Below, in pieces: positions 37,573 to 46,581 of a DNA stretch of 46,633 bases. The notes under the pieces were generated by a model that was not told the DNA's origin, did no database searches, and saw nothing but the letters and a program-made list of their open reading frames with translations. A program made the translations under genes and the position numbers. Where the stretch lies: contig CALHAW010000018.1 of assembly GCA_937934135.1 (NCBI GenBank), positions 1-46,633 of the forward strand, given 5' to 3'. The first letter of the stretch is position 1, and each line of letters opens with the position of its first letter. Source of the DNA: an uncultured Alphaproteobacteria bacterium (GTDB lineage: Bacteria > Pseudomonadota > Alphaproteobacteria > Micavibrionales > Micavibrionaceae).

Positions 37573-38481
37573 CTAGATTTTCTTTTGCTTAGAAAAATAA
37601 TATTGTGATGCTGCAACATAAAAACTCCAAACAATCTCGCTAATCATTATAAAAAATGTGATCTCAGCGCTAAAATATAAAAATGATACCCCAATGGCCA
37701 AGCCATTATTCATTGTCCCTGATGCAATGATATAGGTACTTCGCTGTTCTTTCGGGACAAAAAAGCCAAACACATATCCAAACAAATAACAGAGGAAAAA
37801 GACAACAAACATAATAAAAGTGCCTTTTAGCAACATATCGATGTTTTCTAAGAACTCCGTTCTATAAGAAGAAACAACAACATATAAAATAAGCGCCATT
37901 AAAATAATGGACATCATTTTTGCATTCTCAGTAACCCAATTTTTGGTCACATTAAATCTTACCGTAGGGCCAAAATATAAAAAAAGCGGAACAATCACGA
38001 CCAACAATAAAGAGACAAAAAGACTAATCGTATTCACTTCAACATAATGCCCTAAAAACGAAAAAACGGCGGGTACAAAAAGTGGTGTTAAAAGGCTAGA
38101 GATCAAAGTAATACTTAACCCCAACGCAACTTTTGATGAACTAATTGCACAAAGCGACGCCACCGCCATGGCCGCCGGCATTAAGGTTAATAATAAAATC
38201 CCTACGGCGTAGTCTGGCACTATTAATTGAGCAATATAAAAAAATATAATTGGTAAAATCGCATAACGCAGCAATGTAAACGTACCAATTTGAAAAATAT
38301 CAACGTCCAGCATTTCTTTTATTTTGATAGAAGGGCCAGAAAAATAAACCAACCCTGCAACAAAAATAATAACCAACTTATCTGAATAATCCCCAAAGCT
38401 TGGTAAAAAAAGCCCCAGCGCCGCGAAAAATACCAAACAAAGTGCAAAGTTATTCTCAATAAGAGTTCTAATTTTCGTCAT
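37573..38481 (-). CDS. BASS/SBF-like transporter, copy 2
   Basis: 302 residues, same fold and length as the gene downstream, with helix motifs LLTLMPAAMAVASLCA and ASGTMNNGLAIGVSF. The two proteins share a nearly identical start (TKIxTLIENNF) but have diverged clearly over the rest. The start at 38481 follows the same GGAA ribosome-binding site as copy 1. recJ ends 26 bases upstream of this start on the same strand, so the pair may be read from the hom-glpX-recJ operon. Substrate unknown. Confidence 0.75.
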   Translation of the reverse strand: MTKIRTLIENNFALCLVFFAALGLFLPSFGDYSDKLVIIFVAGLVYFSGPSIKIKEMLDVDIFQIGTFTLLRYAILPIIFFYIAQLIVPDYAVGILLLTLMPAAMAVASLCAISSSKVALGLSITLISSLLTPLFVPAVFSFLGHYVEVNTISLFVSLLLVVIVPLFLYFGPTVRFNVTKNWVTENAKMMSIILMALILYVVVSSYRTEFLENIDMLLKGTFIMFVVFFLCYLFGYVFGFFVPKEQRSTYIIASGTMNNGLAIGVSFLYFSAEITFFIMISEIVWSFYVAASQYYFSKQKKI

Positions 38482-38487
38482 ATATGA

Positions 38488-38492
38488 TTCCA
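38488..38492 (-). promoter_or_regulatory. ribosome-binding site deciding the start of BASS copy 2
   Basis: The same TGGAA seven or so bases before the ATG at 38481 as in copy 1, overlapping an upstream in-frame ATG. The five-codon stretch is nearly unchanged in DNA between the two copies. Confidence 0.45.
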
Positions 38493-38506
38493 TTATTTTT
38501 GAAAAA

Positions 38507-40345
38507 TCAAGCGTGAGCTTGCGTTTGAGAGATATCGGACGTCATTATATCAATTCCATCCATTAAATGGAACTCTACTGTTTCGCGCCCTTGCCAACTG
38601 TTAATTTGGAACTGCCCTGCAAAATGAAACAATGTGTTGCGGTAGTTTTTTAACAACGCATCACCGAGCGGCGTTCCCACCCCACCAAAAAACATTGCTT
38701 TCATGCGGCTACCGCGGTCATTATCGCTCATCATGATACGGATATGCTTATCTTTTAAAATATCCACCGTCTGCACCCGAACATCAGACAGCACAAAAAT
38801 GGGTTCAGGACTCCCCATCCCAAATGGCCCAACCTTATCCATCAATAATTTCACAAATTCTGGCCGCGCACTACGTAAGGATGCAATCGCCGCAATATCA
38901 ATCGGCTCAATCACAGGCGCATTCTTTAAAGCATCAATAAATTGACCAATAAAATTCCTAAAATCATCCAACTTATCGGGTTCAATCGTAAAGCCTCCCG
39001 CCATCGCATGGCCCCCACCTTTAAGAAGCACCCCTGCCTCACGCGCCGCCTGAAAAAGCGCAGCCATATTCACTCCTTTAATAGAGCGACCAGAACCGCG
39101 CCCTTCAAGAACCCCTTGTTCATTTTCAACATAGGTCACAACAATGGCAGGCTTATCATATCTATCTTTCAATCGCCCCGCGACCAAACCGCTTAACCCT
39201 GAATGAAAGCTTTCATCATCGACCAGAATAAAATGCTCTTCATTTCCTTTCAAAAATTCTACCTTATTCAACGCCACTTGCATCATCGTGGATTGAATTT
39301 TCTTACGCTCAACATTGCAATCTTCAAGCGCCCAGGCATAAGACATCGCTTCTTCTGGATCATCGGTTGAAAGAAGCTTTGCGCCTATATCTGATTTATG
39401 CACGCGTGATCCCGCATTAATCCGCGGGCCTAACGACCATCCTGCATCTTTGGGGCTGGGCAGTGTTTCAATTTTACCGACTTGACACAACGCATCAATA
39501 CCCGGATTATCGCGGTGCGCCATTTGTTCAAAACCCGCTTTGACAAATAAACGATTAACCCCCTGAAGCGGCACCATGTCACACACGGTCCCAAGGCCAA
39601 CAAGGTCAAGCCATGATTTAAGTGGCGCTTCGGGTTTATTATTCTCTTTAAAATACCCTCGCTCGCGCAAAACATTATTAATCGCAACGCAGGCAATAAA
39701 AGTCACGCCGCACGCCGCAAGCATTTCTAACCCCGCTTCATCATCATGGCGCTTTGGGTTAATAATATGCGTGGCGGCGGGCAAGCCCCCTTCTGGTTCA
39801 TGATGGTCAAACACGGCGATTTTTAACCCCATATCCATTCCATCTTGGATCGGTTCAAACGCCGTGATGCCACAATCTAACATCACCACATATTCCGCAC
39901 CCTGATCTTTCAAAGACTGTAACGCAGCTTTGGATGGGCCATAGCCTTCTTTTAATCTATCAGGGATATAAACAGGGGTGATAATATCAAAATGCCGCAA
40001 GAAACGCGTCATAATAGCGGCCGATGTCGCCCCATCTACATCAAAATCCGCCAAGATTCCGATATGTATGCCGCCTGTTATCGCATCCGCCATATCTTCG
40101 GTAAATTCTCGCATACCGCGCATTGAAAACGGGTCTGGGAAATCATTCTTTAACGTCGGGTTAAGATAATTTTCTATCGTGTCAGGTGTTACGCCGCGCT
40201 GCACTAAAAGGCGTGAAACAAATTCTGGCAGATCATGCCGCTGCGCCATTTGACGCACCAACTCATCATCTGCCTTCAGAATATTCCACTTCTTCCCCCC
40301 CAATGACTGATCAGAATCAAAGATAGAGGTCGCACCATTCATCAC
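38507..40345 (-). CDS. recJ: single-stranded-DNA-specific exonuclease RecJ
   Basis: 5'-3' exonuclease for recombination and mismatch repair, 612 residues. DHH-family motifs: ADFDVDGATSAAI near residue 99, MLDCGITA, VFDHHEPEGG with the DHH triad, and the DHHA1 region SGLSGLVAGRLKDRYDKPAIV then GRGSGRSI. The C-terminal OB domain is present. It is preceded by glpX with two bases between, the conserved alphaproteobacterial hom-glpX-recJ order. Confidence 0.95.
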   Translation of the reverse strand: MMNGATSIFDSDQSLGGKKWNILKADDELVRQMAQRHDLPEFVSRLLVQRGVTPDTIENYLNPTLKNDFPDPFSMRGMREFTEDMADAITGGIHIGILADFDVDGATSAAIMTRFLRHFDIITPVYIPDRLKEGYGPSKAALQSLKDQGAEYVVMLDCGITAFEPIQDGMDMGLKIAVFDHHEPEGGLPAATHIINPKRHDDEAGLEMLAACGVTFIACVAINNVLRERGYFKENNKPEAPLKSWLDLVGLGTVCDMVPLQGVNRLFVKAGFEQMAHRDNPGIDALCQVGKIETLPSPKDAGWSLGPRINAGSRVHKSDIGAKLLSTDDPEEAMSYAWALEDCNVERKKIQSTMMQVALNKVEFLKGNEEHFILVDDESFHSGLSGLVAGRLKDRYDKPAIVVTYVENEQGVLEGRGSGRSIKGVNMAALFQAAREAGVLLKGGGHAMAGGFTIEPDKLDDFRNFIGQFIDALKNAPVIEPIDIAAIASLRSARPEFVKLLMDKVGPFGMGSPEPIFVLSDVRVQTVDILKDKHIRIMMSDNDRGSRMKAMFFGGVGTPLGDALLKNYRNTLFHFAGQFQINSWQGRETVEFHLMDGIDIMTSDISQTQAHA

Positions 40346-40347
40346 GC

Positions 40348-41370
40348 TTACGCGTCTCTAGGGGCAAAGCCTGTTTTACGTGAAAAATCATGCTTTGACT
40401 TCACATAGCGTGTTGTTCCTGACTTTGAACGCATCACGATTGAATGCGTCACCGCGCCACCTGGATAACGATGCACACCTGGTAACATTGTTCCGTTTGT
40501 CACACCCGTTGCTGCAAACATCACATTATCCGGCTTGGCCAATTCATCAGTTGTGTAAATCTTATCATAATCTGTAATGCCCCATTTATCGGCGCGCGCG
40601 CGTTCATCATCATTACGGAAGATCAGGCGTCCTACCATGCTGCCACCAATACATTGAAGCGCCGCCGCCGCCAAAACACCTTCTGGTGCGCCGCCTGTAC
40701 CAACATAAAGGTCAATACCTGTTTCTGGGTCTGTTGTGGCAATAACGCCGCTAACATCGCCATCCCCAATAAGGGAAATGCGCGCACCCGCTTCACGAAC
40801 GCCATTAATAATGTCAGTGTGACGGTCACGGTCTAAAACACAAACAAGAAGGTCTTCAATACTTGCTGATTTTGCCTGCGCAATTTTTTTAAGCACATCA
40901 CCAATCGGCGCATCAAGGTCCAGGACATCTGATGGAATTGTTGGGCCAACAGCCATTTTTTCCATGTATGTATCAGGCGCATTTAAAAATCCGTCTTTAT
41001 CCGCAAAGGCCATTACCGCCAACGCGTTCTGCCCGCCTTTTGCTGTAATCGTTGTGCCTTCTAATGGGTCAAGGGCGATATCAACCTTTGGCCCGCCTGC
41101 CCCCACTTCTTCACCAATATAAAGCATCGGCGCTTCATCACGTTCCCCTTCACCAATGACAACGCGCCCTTCAATCGCAAGTGAGTTCAGCGCATCACGC
41201 ATGGCATCAACTGCCGCCGCGTCTGCCGCTTTTTCATCGCCGCGCCCAACCAATCTGGATGCCGCAAGCGCCGCCGCTTCGACCACCCGCACTGCTTCAA
41301 GCGCAAGGTTACGATCCATCTTATTTTCGGCAATAAGGTCAGTGTTTTCTTTCATGCTATGAACAGTCAT
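40348..41370 (-). CDS. glpX: fructose-1,6-bisphosphatase class II
   Basis: Gluconeogenic phosphatase, cytosolic, 340 residues. Family motifs: GRGDEKAADAAAVDAMR, IGEGERDEAPMLYIGE, ALDPLEGTT (metal and phosphate binding) and VGTGGAPEGVLAA. The ATG at 41370 gives MTVHSMKEN; a start at M6 is equally possible. It lies 32 bases after hom and two bases before recJ, so the three probably form one operon. Confidence 0.95.
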   Translation of the reverse strand: MTVHSMKENTDLIAENKMDRNLALEAVRVVEAAALAASRLVGRGDEKAADAAAVDAMRDALNSLAIEGRVVIGEGERDEAPMLYIGEEVGAGGPKVDIALDPLEGTTITAKGGQNALAVMAFADKDGFLNAPDTYMEKMAVGPTIPSDVLDLDAPIGDVLKKIAQAKSASIEDLLVCVLDRDRHTDIINGVREAGARISLIGDGDVSGVIATTDPETGIDLYVGTGGAPEGVLAAAALQCIGGSMVGRLIFRNDDERARADKWGITDYDKIYTTDELAKPDNVMFAATGVTNGTMLPGVHRYPGGAVTHSIVMRSKSGTTRYVKSKHDFSRKTGFAPRDA

Positions 41371-41402
41371 GGGGTGTATTCCTTCAAATCTTAAAATTAT
41401 TG

Positions 41403-42707
41403 TTATATATCTTCTAGCTTAAGCAACGTTGGCTTGTCCAGTACCGCGCTCAATTTCTCTACGCTAGATAAAGCATTCTTTACCGCAGAAAACAAGGCTT
41501 TATGCGTGATAATGACCACCGAAGCACTTTGATCCTGCTTGTTCGCTTCTTGCACAAAACGATCAACCGAAATGTTGTGATCTTTCAGATGCGCGGTCAT
41601 ATCTGCCAAAACACCGGCTTCATCCTTCACGCGGATATGGATATAACATTGCGTTTGAAGATTATCACCATTATGCCATTCAATATCTTTCAACATATCA
41701 TGTGGCACACCAAATACAGGCCGCATATTGCCGCGTGCCAAATCAATGATATCTGCCACAACAGAAGATGCCGTTGGCCCTTCGCCCGCGCCACGGCCCT
41801 CCATCATTGTTTTATCGACAAAATCCCCATCCGTATAAACCGCATTAAAGACTCCCTCAACAGCGCCAAGCGCGCTTTGTATTGGTACTAAGCACGGCTC
41901 AACAGATTGCATATAATTTGTGCCGTCATATCGTGCCATACCCAATAATTTAATGCGGTATCCCAAATCATTTGCAAATTGAATATCTTCAAGCGTAATA
42001 TGGCTAATCCCTGTTACATCAAGCGCCGCAAAATCAGGCTTCGCCCCAAATGCCAACGCCGCTAACAACGCCAATTTATGCGCCGCATCAATGCCTTCTA
42101 CATCAAAGGTTGGGTCTGCCTCCGCATATCCTTTTTCTTGTGCATCTTTTAAAACATCGTCAAAACTACTGCCTGTTTCACGCATTTCAGTCAAAATATA
42201 ATTACACGTTCCATTCAAAATCCCATACAGGCATTGAATCTTATTCGCCGCTAAACCTTCGCGTAAGTTTTTAATAACCGGTATTCCGCCCGCAACCGCC
42301 GCTTCATACCCAATGGTGACATTATTTTCTTCCGCTAACCGAGTAAGCGCTACACCATGATGTGCCATCAACGCTTTGTTCGCGGTCACAACATGCTTTT
42401 TGTTTTTTAGCGCGGTTTCAACAAAGTCTTTTACAGCCCCTTCACTGCCGCCAATGACTTCAATAATCGCGTCTATGTTCGCATCACATGCCATTGCGTT
42501 CAGACTATTTGCCCACGCATACGCGCTCAAATCGACACCGCGCTCCTTGTCTTTGCTTCCCGCCGTGACCGATATAATTTCTATCGGACGGCCAGAACGA
42601 AGCGCCAAAATATCGGCATTTTGTTGTATAATGTTCACAACGCCAACACCCACCGTGCCAAGGCCCGCCACGCCAACGCGAAATGGTTGTTTGTTATTCA
42701 AAGCCAT
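41403..42707 (-). CDS. hom: homoserine dehydrogenase
   Basis: NAD(P)-dependent reduction of aspartate semialdehyde to homoserine, the branch to Thr and Met; 434 residues. The Rossmann motif VGVAGLGTVGVGVVN is at residues 12-26, TANKALMAHHG and the catalytic segment GILNGTCNYILTEM are present, and an ACT regulatory domain fills about 355-430 (IHIRVKDEAGVLADMT), suggesting feedback control by threonine. The OmpA-like lipoprotein gene lies seven bases upstream, so they may be co-transcribed. Confidence 0.96.
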   Translation of the reverse strand: MALNNKQPFRVGVAGLGTVGVGVVNIIQQNADILALRSGRPIEIISVTAGSKDKERGVDLSAYAWANSLNAMACDANIDAIIEVIGGSEGAVKDFVETALKNKKHVVTANKALMAHHGVALTRLAEENNVTIGYEAAVAGGIPVIKNLREGLAANKIQCLYGILNGTCNYILTEMRETGSSFDDVLKDAQEKGYAEADPTFDVEGIDAAHKLALLAALAFGAKPDFAALDVTGISHITLEDIQFANDLGYRIKLLGMARYDGTNYMQSVEPCLVPIQSALGAVEGVFNAVYTDGDFVDKTMMEGRGAGEGPTASSVVADIIDLARGNMRPVFGVPHDMLKDIEWHNGDNLQTQCYIHIRVKDEAGVLADMTAHLKDHNISVDRFVQEANKQDQSASVVIITHKALFSAVKNALSSVEKLSAVLDKPTLLKLEDI

Positions 42708-42714
42708 CAGAAGA

Positions 42715-43509
42715 TTAATATCCTGTTACAATATCAACGCGGCGGTCCTGTGAAGAATTACCTGATGCTTTTGCCGCGCCATGGCTCACCGTTGTAATAT
42801 TGCTTGCAGGGACACCTTTTTTCAAAAGCGCCCGCGACACAGCAAAAGAACGGTTCATCGATTCTTTCAGATTTAAAATATGCGCCCGCACAGATTGCTT
42901 GCCGGCTTGCGTTGGCCTGCTCGCATATCCTTCAACCGTGATTGGACCAGATTTTTGCGCCGCTGATGATATCTTTCTTAAATCACCGCTTCCTAAACGT
43001 GATGAACCATGGCGGAAATAAATTTGCGCATCGCTGTTATTGCCGAAACTCGTATTGCCTAGGGGCGAAAAACCGTGCGGATTTCCAACTCCTTGATATG
43101 CAGGCGCTTGGCCTTCAAATGTATTTCTCATCTCTTGATTAAGCGGGAAGATTGTCACGCTGCTATTGGCGGCATTAATACCACCTGAAAAATTAGGTAT
43201 GCTTGTGCTGTTGCCACCACCAAAACCTGTATTATCGTTATAAAGGCGCACACCGTTTCTGTTCACGGCATTTTCTAAACGGTCAAAATCTGCGGGGTTA
43301 TCTGCGTAATTATACCCTTTTGGCATTTCACCAACGCTAAATTGTGGATTGCCTTCCTCATCAAACGCAGGAACAACATTCCCCGTTGCCACCGCACCAA
43401 TGTTTTTCCCAACAATTTGGATATCGTTTGCCGCCCCCTTCATTGTGCCACAACCAGAAAGCGCCATTAAGGCCACTGCCATAGAAAACAAACTTATATA
43501 TCTCACCAT
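42715..43509 (-). CDS. OmpA-family outer-membrane lipoprotein
   Basis: 264 residues. A lipobox LSGC places the lipid-modified Cys at residue 20. The middle (about 25-155) is Asn/Gly-rich and looks disordered. The C-terminal third (about 162-264) is an OmpA-like domain that would bind peptidoglycan: IYFRHGSSRLGSGDLRKI, VEGYASRPT and SQDRRVDIVTGY. It likely tethers the outer membrane to the wall. Placed upstream of hom, which is unrelated in function. The conserved Asp-Arg pair of the domain can be seen in the RRVDI stretch. Confidence 0.82.
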   Translation of the reverse strand: MVRYISLFSMAVALMALSGCGTMKGAANDIQIVGKNIGAVATGNVVPAFDEEGNPQFSVGEMPKGYNYADNPADFDRLENAVNRNGVRLYNDNTGFGGGNSTSIPNFSGGINAANSSVTIFPLNQEMRNTFEGQAPAYQGVGNPHGFSPLGNTSFGNNSDAQIYFRHGSSRLGSGDLRKISSAAQKSGPITVEGYASRPTQAGKQSVRAHILNLKESMNRSFAVSRALLKKGVPASNITTVSHGAAKASGNSSQDRRVDIVTGY

Positions 43510-43595
43510 ATTCTCCGTTTTTTTATCATCCGCACGATTCTTTATGCCTAACCAGAATTGTACAATAATAGATAAAAAGCAAGGAATAGAGCGGG

Positions 43596-44108
43596 TTAAT
43601 CCGCATTATACTCTTTGGCTAAACGCACATAATTATCGGCAGATTTTGGTAAGAAAGCCTTTTCTTCGTCTGTGATATCACGCATATACCGCGCCGGATT
43701 CCCACCCCAAAGCTGCCCTGACGGTACAATTTTACGCGGTGTCAGCACTGCGCCCGCCGCTAACATTGATCCCGCCTCCATCTTCGCTTTGTCCAGAATA
43801 ATCGCGCCCATCCCCACAAGGCATTGATCTTCAATCGTACAGGCATGCAATATCGCGCCATGCCCCACCGTTACCTCATCCCCAATATAGGTGCCAGACA
43901 CACCGCGCGTCACATGCACCACTGCGTTATCTTGAATATTAGTGCGCCGTCCAATACGTATTTCATGCACATCACCGCGCATCATCACACCAAACCACAC
44001 ATTGCTTTGCGCCCCTATTTCAACATCACCTGCAACAATCGCGTTATCCGCAATCCATACATCTTGGTCAAGTTTGGGGAAGTTATTTTTATAAGAAAGT
44101 ACAGTCAT
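43596..44108 (-). CDS. gamma carbonic anhydrase family protein
   Basis: 170 residues, left-handed beta-helix of hexapeptide repeats. The three zinc-ligand His are kept: His65 (NAVVHVTRG), His83 and His88 (TVGHGAILHAC). The ATG at 44108 (MTVLSYKNN) was preferred over an upstream start that would overlap the aldo-keto reductase gene. The gene starts one base after that gene ends. Members are zinc or iron hydratases or unknown-function relatives (YrdA, PaaY); activity cannot be told from sequence. Confidence 0.9.
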   Translation of the reverse strand: MTVLSYKNNFPKLDQDVWIADNAIVAGDVEIGAQSNVWFGVMMRGDVHEIRIGRRTNIQDNAVVHVTRGVSGTYIGDEVTVGHGAILHACTIEDQCLVGMGAIILDKAKMEAGSMLAAGAVLTPRKIVPSGQLWGGNPARYMRDITDEEKAFLPKSADNYVRLAKEYNAD

Positions 44109-44109
44109 A

Positions 44110-45171
44110 TCAAAACGGTATAGGGAATTGTTTATATACCGCATCAATATCAATCATCACCTCGTTTGATAATTCAATATCAAACGCATCAATGTTTGAT
44201 TTTAATTGCTCCATTTTGGTTGCCCCAATAATGGTAGAGGTCACAAAATTTTGCTTATCAATAAATTTAAGCGCCATTTGACACGGATCAAGATCATGTT
44301 TCTGTGCCACAGATAAATACCCATCTACTGCGGCATGTGTTTGCGGATTATCACGGAAACGATCCATACGCGATCCAATCATATCTTCAACGGCCCATCG
44401 CGTTCCCTCTGGCACTTTTCCACCTGCATATTTACCACTCAATAAACCAATGGCAAGCGGTGACCACGGCAAATACGCGACATCTTCACGCACACAGACT
44501 TCCGCCAAATACGGATCATCAGAACGATTAAGCAGGCTATATTCATTTTGAATCGATTGAACGCGTGGAAAACCATTATCCTTCGCCAATTCATTATACT
44601 TCATGATGCCCCATGCACTGTCATCCGACAGGCCAAAGTGACGCACCTTCCCCGCTTTCACAATTTCATTAATGGCCGTATGAATATCCATCAAATTATC
44701 TTCAATACGCGCACTATCATTTGATGTAAAATCAATCATGCCTGCATGGTTACTACCAAAATGTGGAAACGGTCTGTTTGGCCAATGTAATTGATAAAGA
44801 TCGACATAATCCGTCTGCAAACGCTTTAATGATGCATCAATCGCGTGACGCACCGCATCACCCGTTATGCCCTCTGCATCACGTACCCACGGCAGGCCGC
44901 CACCTGCAACCTTGGTTGCTAAAATAATATCTTCGCGCTTTTTTGATTTTTGAAACCACGTCCCAATGATTTCTTCTGTCTTGCCATAGGTGCTCTCCTG
45001 TGGTGGCACGGCATACATTTCTGCTGTATCAAAAAAATTAATGCCCTGTTCAACGGCATAGTTCATTTGTTCATGGCCTTCAGCTTCACTGTTTTGTTCA
45101 CCCCATGTCATCGTCCCCAAACACACACGCGAAACCTCTAAACCTGTCCGCCCTAATTTTGAATATTTCAT
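44110..45171 (-). CDS. NADP(H)-dependent aldo-keto reductase, Tas-like
   Basis: 353 residues, TIM-barrel oxidoreductase. It starts MKYSKLGRTGLEVSRVCLGT, typical of the Tas/YajO group, with the tetrad residues visible: Asp and Tyr in FFDTAEMYAVPP, Lys in ILATKVAGG and His in LYQLHWPNR. The long loop VPPQESTYGKTEEI is characteristic of Tas. In E. coli Tas complements a tyrosine requirement; the natural substrate is unclear. It has a ribosome-binding site AAGGAGAAG and its own transcription unit after a terminator. Confidence 0.92.
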   Translation of the reverse strand: MKYSKLGRTGLEVSRVCLGTMTWGEQNSEAEGHEQMNYAVEQGINFFDTAEMYAVPPQESTYGKTEEIIGTWFQKSKKREDIILATKVAGGGLPWVRDAEGITGDAVRHAIDASLKRLQTDYVDLYQLHWPNRPFPHFGSNHAGMIDFTSNDSARIEDNLMDIHTAINEIVKAGKVRHFGLSDDSAWGIMKYNELAKDNGFPRVQSIQNEYSLLNRSDDPYLAEVCVREDVAYLPWSPLAIGLLSGKYAGGKVPEGTRWAVEDMIGSRMDRFRDNPQTHAAVDGYLSVAQKHDLDPCQMALKFIDKQNFVTSTIIGATKMEQLKSNIDAFDIELSNEVMIDIDAVYKQFPIPF

Positions 45172-45220
45172 TTCTTCTCCTTGATTGTCGTTTCAGGCAG
45201 GTAAAACCGCTACAGCACAT

Positions 45221-45253
45221 AATAAAAAACCTGCTTTAATATAAGCAGGTTTT
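45221..45253 (-). terminator. factor-independent terminator after rplM-rpsI
   Basis: AAAACCTGCTT and AAGCAGGTTTT form a perfect 11-bp stem with a six-base loop. On the minus strand the 3' arm runs into TTTTTTATTATG. It ends the rplM-rpsI unit and lies upstream of the aldo-keto reductase gene. Confidence 0.88.
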
Positions 45254-45301
45254 CAGAATTTCTTAAAGTGCTAATAGGGTTAAGAATTTTTAGTATTCCT
45301 T

Positions 45302-45366
45302 CTCGGTTAGGCGAATAAGGCGACGTGTATAATTTATACACGAGCCGCAATTCAGCGACGACCGAG
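45302..45366 (-). repeat. palindromic element after rpsI
   Basis: A compact inverted-repeat element 16 bases after the rpsI stop. The core CGTGTATAA/TTATACACG (45324-45342) is a perfect 9-bp dyad with one base between. An outer pair, CTCGGT with ACCGAG (45302-45307 with 45361-45366), closes a larger hairpin. It may be a dispersed palindromic repeat or a structured 3' RNA end. Only one copy is seen in this window, so a repeat is inference. Confidence 0.4.
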
Positions 45367-45381
45367 CGAGAATAATAGCAA

Positions 45382-45900
45382 TTATCTTTTCGCCCACTGT
45401 TTGGTACGACGCGCTTTGTGCTTACCGATTTTCTTACGCTCAACTACACGGGCATCACGGGTTAACATACCCGCTTTTTTCAGTGCTGGGCGAAGTGCTG
45501 GCTCAAAATTTTCAAGCGCACGCGAAATACCGTGACGAACCGCACCAGCCTGACCAGAAAGGCCGCCGCCTTTCACCGTACAAACAACATCAAAGTTGCT
45601 CACACGATCCACAATCAAGAATGGCTGGTTCAACACAAGCAAATGTGTCTGACGGCCAAAATATTGATCTTGCGCGCGGCCATTGACGGTCACCTTACCA
45701 GATCCCGGCTTAATCCAAACACGTGCCACAGATTCCTTACGGCGACCTGTTGCATAAGCACGGCCAAGGGAGTCAATTTTCGGCTCTTTTTTCTCTGCTT
45801 TTGTATCTGTGACAGTGGTATCTGCTTTTGCTGATTCCTTTACAGGGGTTGCATCTGTCGCTGTACCCAAATCTTTCAAATCTTTAATTGCTTCAGTCAT
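45382..45900 (-). CDS. rpsI: 30S ribosomal protein S9, with N-terminal extension
   Basis: 172 residues. The S9 core starts near residue 47 with [15 protein letters not shown], contains [12 protein letters not shown] and ends [17 protein letters not shown], the C-terminal tail that reaches the decoding centre. The first 45 or so residues are an acidic, Ala/Thr/Lys-rich extension absent from E. coli S9 but seen in shorter form in other alphaproteobacteria. It follows rplM by one base. Confidence 0.96.
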   Translation of the reverse strand: MTEAIKDLKDLGTATDATPVKESAKADTTVTDTKAEKKEPKIDSLGRAYATGRRKESVARVWIKPGSGKVTVNGRAQDQYFGRQTHLLVLNQPFLIVDRVSNFDVVCTVKGGGLSGQAGAVRHGISRALENFEPALRPALKKAGMLTRDARVVERKKIGKHKARRTKQWAKR

Positions 45901-45901
45901 A

Positions 45902-46363
45902 TTAATCTCTCTTATTTTTTGGGTTCATTGATGCAACATCCAAAACTTCTGGATTTTGTGCTTCATGGGGGTGTTCCGCACCGGGATAAACACGCAAATT
46001 TCTCATGATTTCACGACCAAGAGGGCCACGGGCGATCATACGCTCAACCGCTTTTTGAACAACACGCTCTGGAAAACGGCCTTCAAGGATTTCGCCTTTT
46101 GAACGTTCTTTAATTCCACCAGGGTAACCTGTATGCCAGTAAAAAATATCACCATCGCGTTTATTACCTGTCAAACGCACGTCTTTGGCGTTAATCACGA
46201 TAACATTATCACCACAATCCATGTGCGGTGTGAACATTGGTTTATGTTTACCGCGAATGCGTGTCGCCACAATAGTCGCCAAGCGACCAAGAACAACGTC
46301 TTTTGCATCAACAATAAACCACTTTTTGTCAATTTCTGACGGCTTTGCAGAATATGTTTTCAT
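45902..46363 (-). CDS. rplM: 50S ribosomal protein L13
   Basis: Early 50S assembly protein, 153 residues from [11 protein letters not shown]. Motifs [31 protein letters not shown] and [10 protein letters not shown]-type end ([20 protein letters not shown]) are clear. The ATG at 46363 was chosen over an upstream start at 46411 because it matches the family N-terminus. First gene of the rplM-rpsI pair, with a likely promoter about 70 bases upstream. Confidence 0.96.
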   Translation of the reverse strand: MKTYSAKPSEIDKKWFIVDAKDVVLGRLATIVATRIRGKHKPMFTPHMDCGDNVIVINAKDVRLTGNKRDGDIFYWHTGYPGGIKERSKGEILEGRFPERVVQKAVERMIARGPLGREIMRNLRVYPGAEHPHEAQNPEVLDVASMNPKNKRD

Positions 46364-46430
46364 CTGTTTTTCCTCATTTTTTTGTTTTCCCTCAGACGCG
46401 TCAACGCGCAACAGGGGTGTTTCGACGCTG

Positions 46431-46459
46431 TTATGCTATATTTAACATCCCTAAGTCAA
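46431..46459 (-). promoter_or_regulatory. likely promoter of rplM-rpsI
   Basis: On the minus strand TTGACT (46454-46459) and GCATAA (46431-46436) are spaced by 17 bases, upstream of rplM. The -10 is a partial match only. Confidence 0.45.
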
Positions 46460-46581
46460 GAAAAAACGTGCAAAAACAACATGATATAATCACGGTATTA
46501 TAAGACCTTGATTAATATGCTCGTTCATTTTGTTATCACCGCTGATAAGGGTGCAACATTTAGGTGTCAGAAAATTTAAAA

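Noticed and set aside
45210-45443. 77-residue reading frame across the end of rpsI and the palindromic element
   Set aside because: It overlaps rpsI in another frame and runs through the palindrome and terminator with no ribosome-binding site, so it is not a gene.
46395-46402. GACGCGTC palindrome upstream of rplM
   Set aside because: Eight bases only, no partner site; not enough to call an operator.
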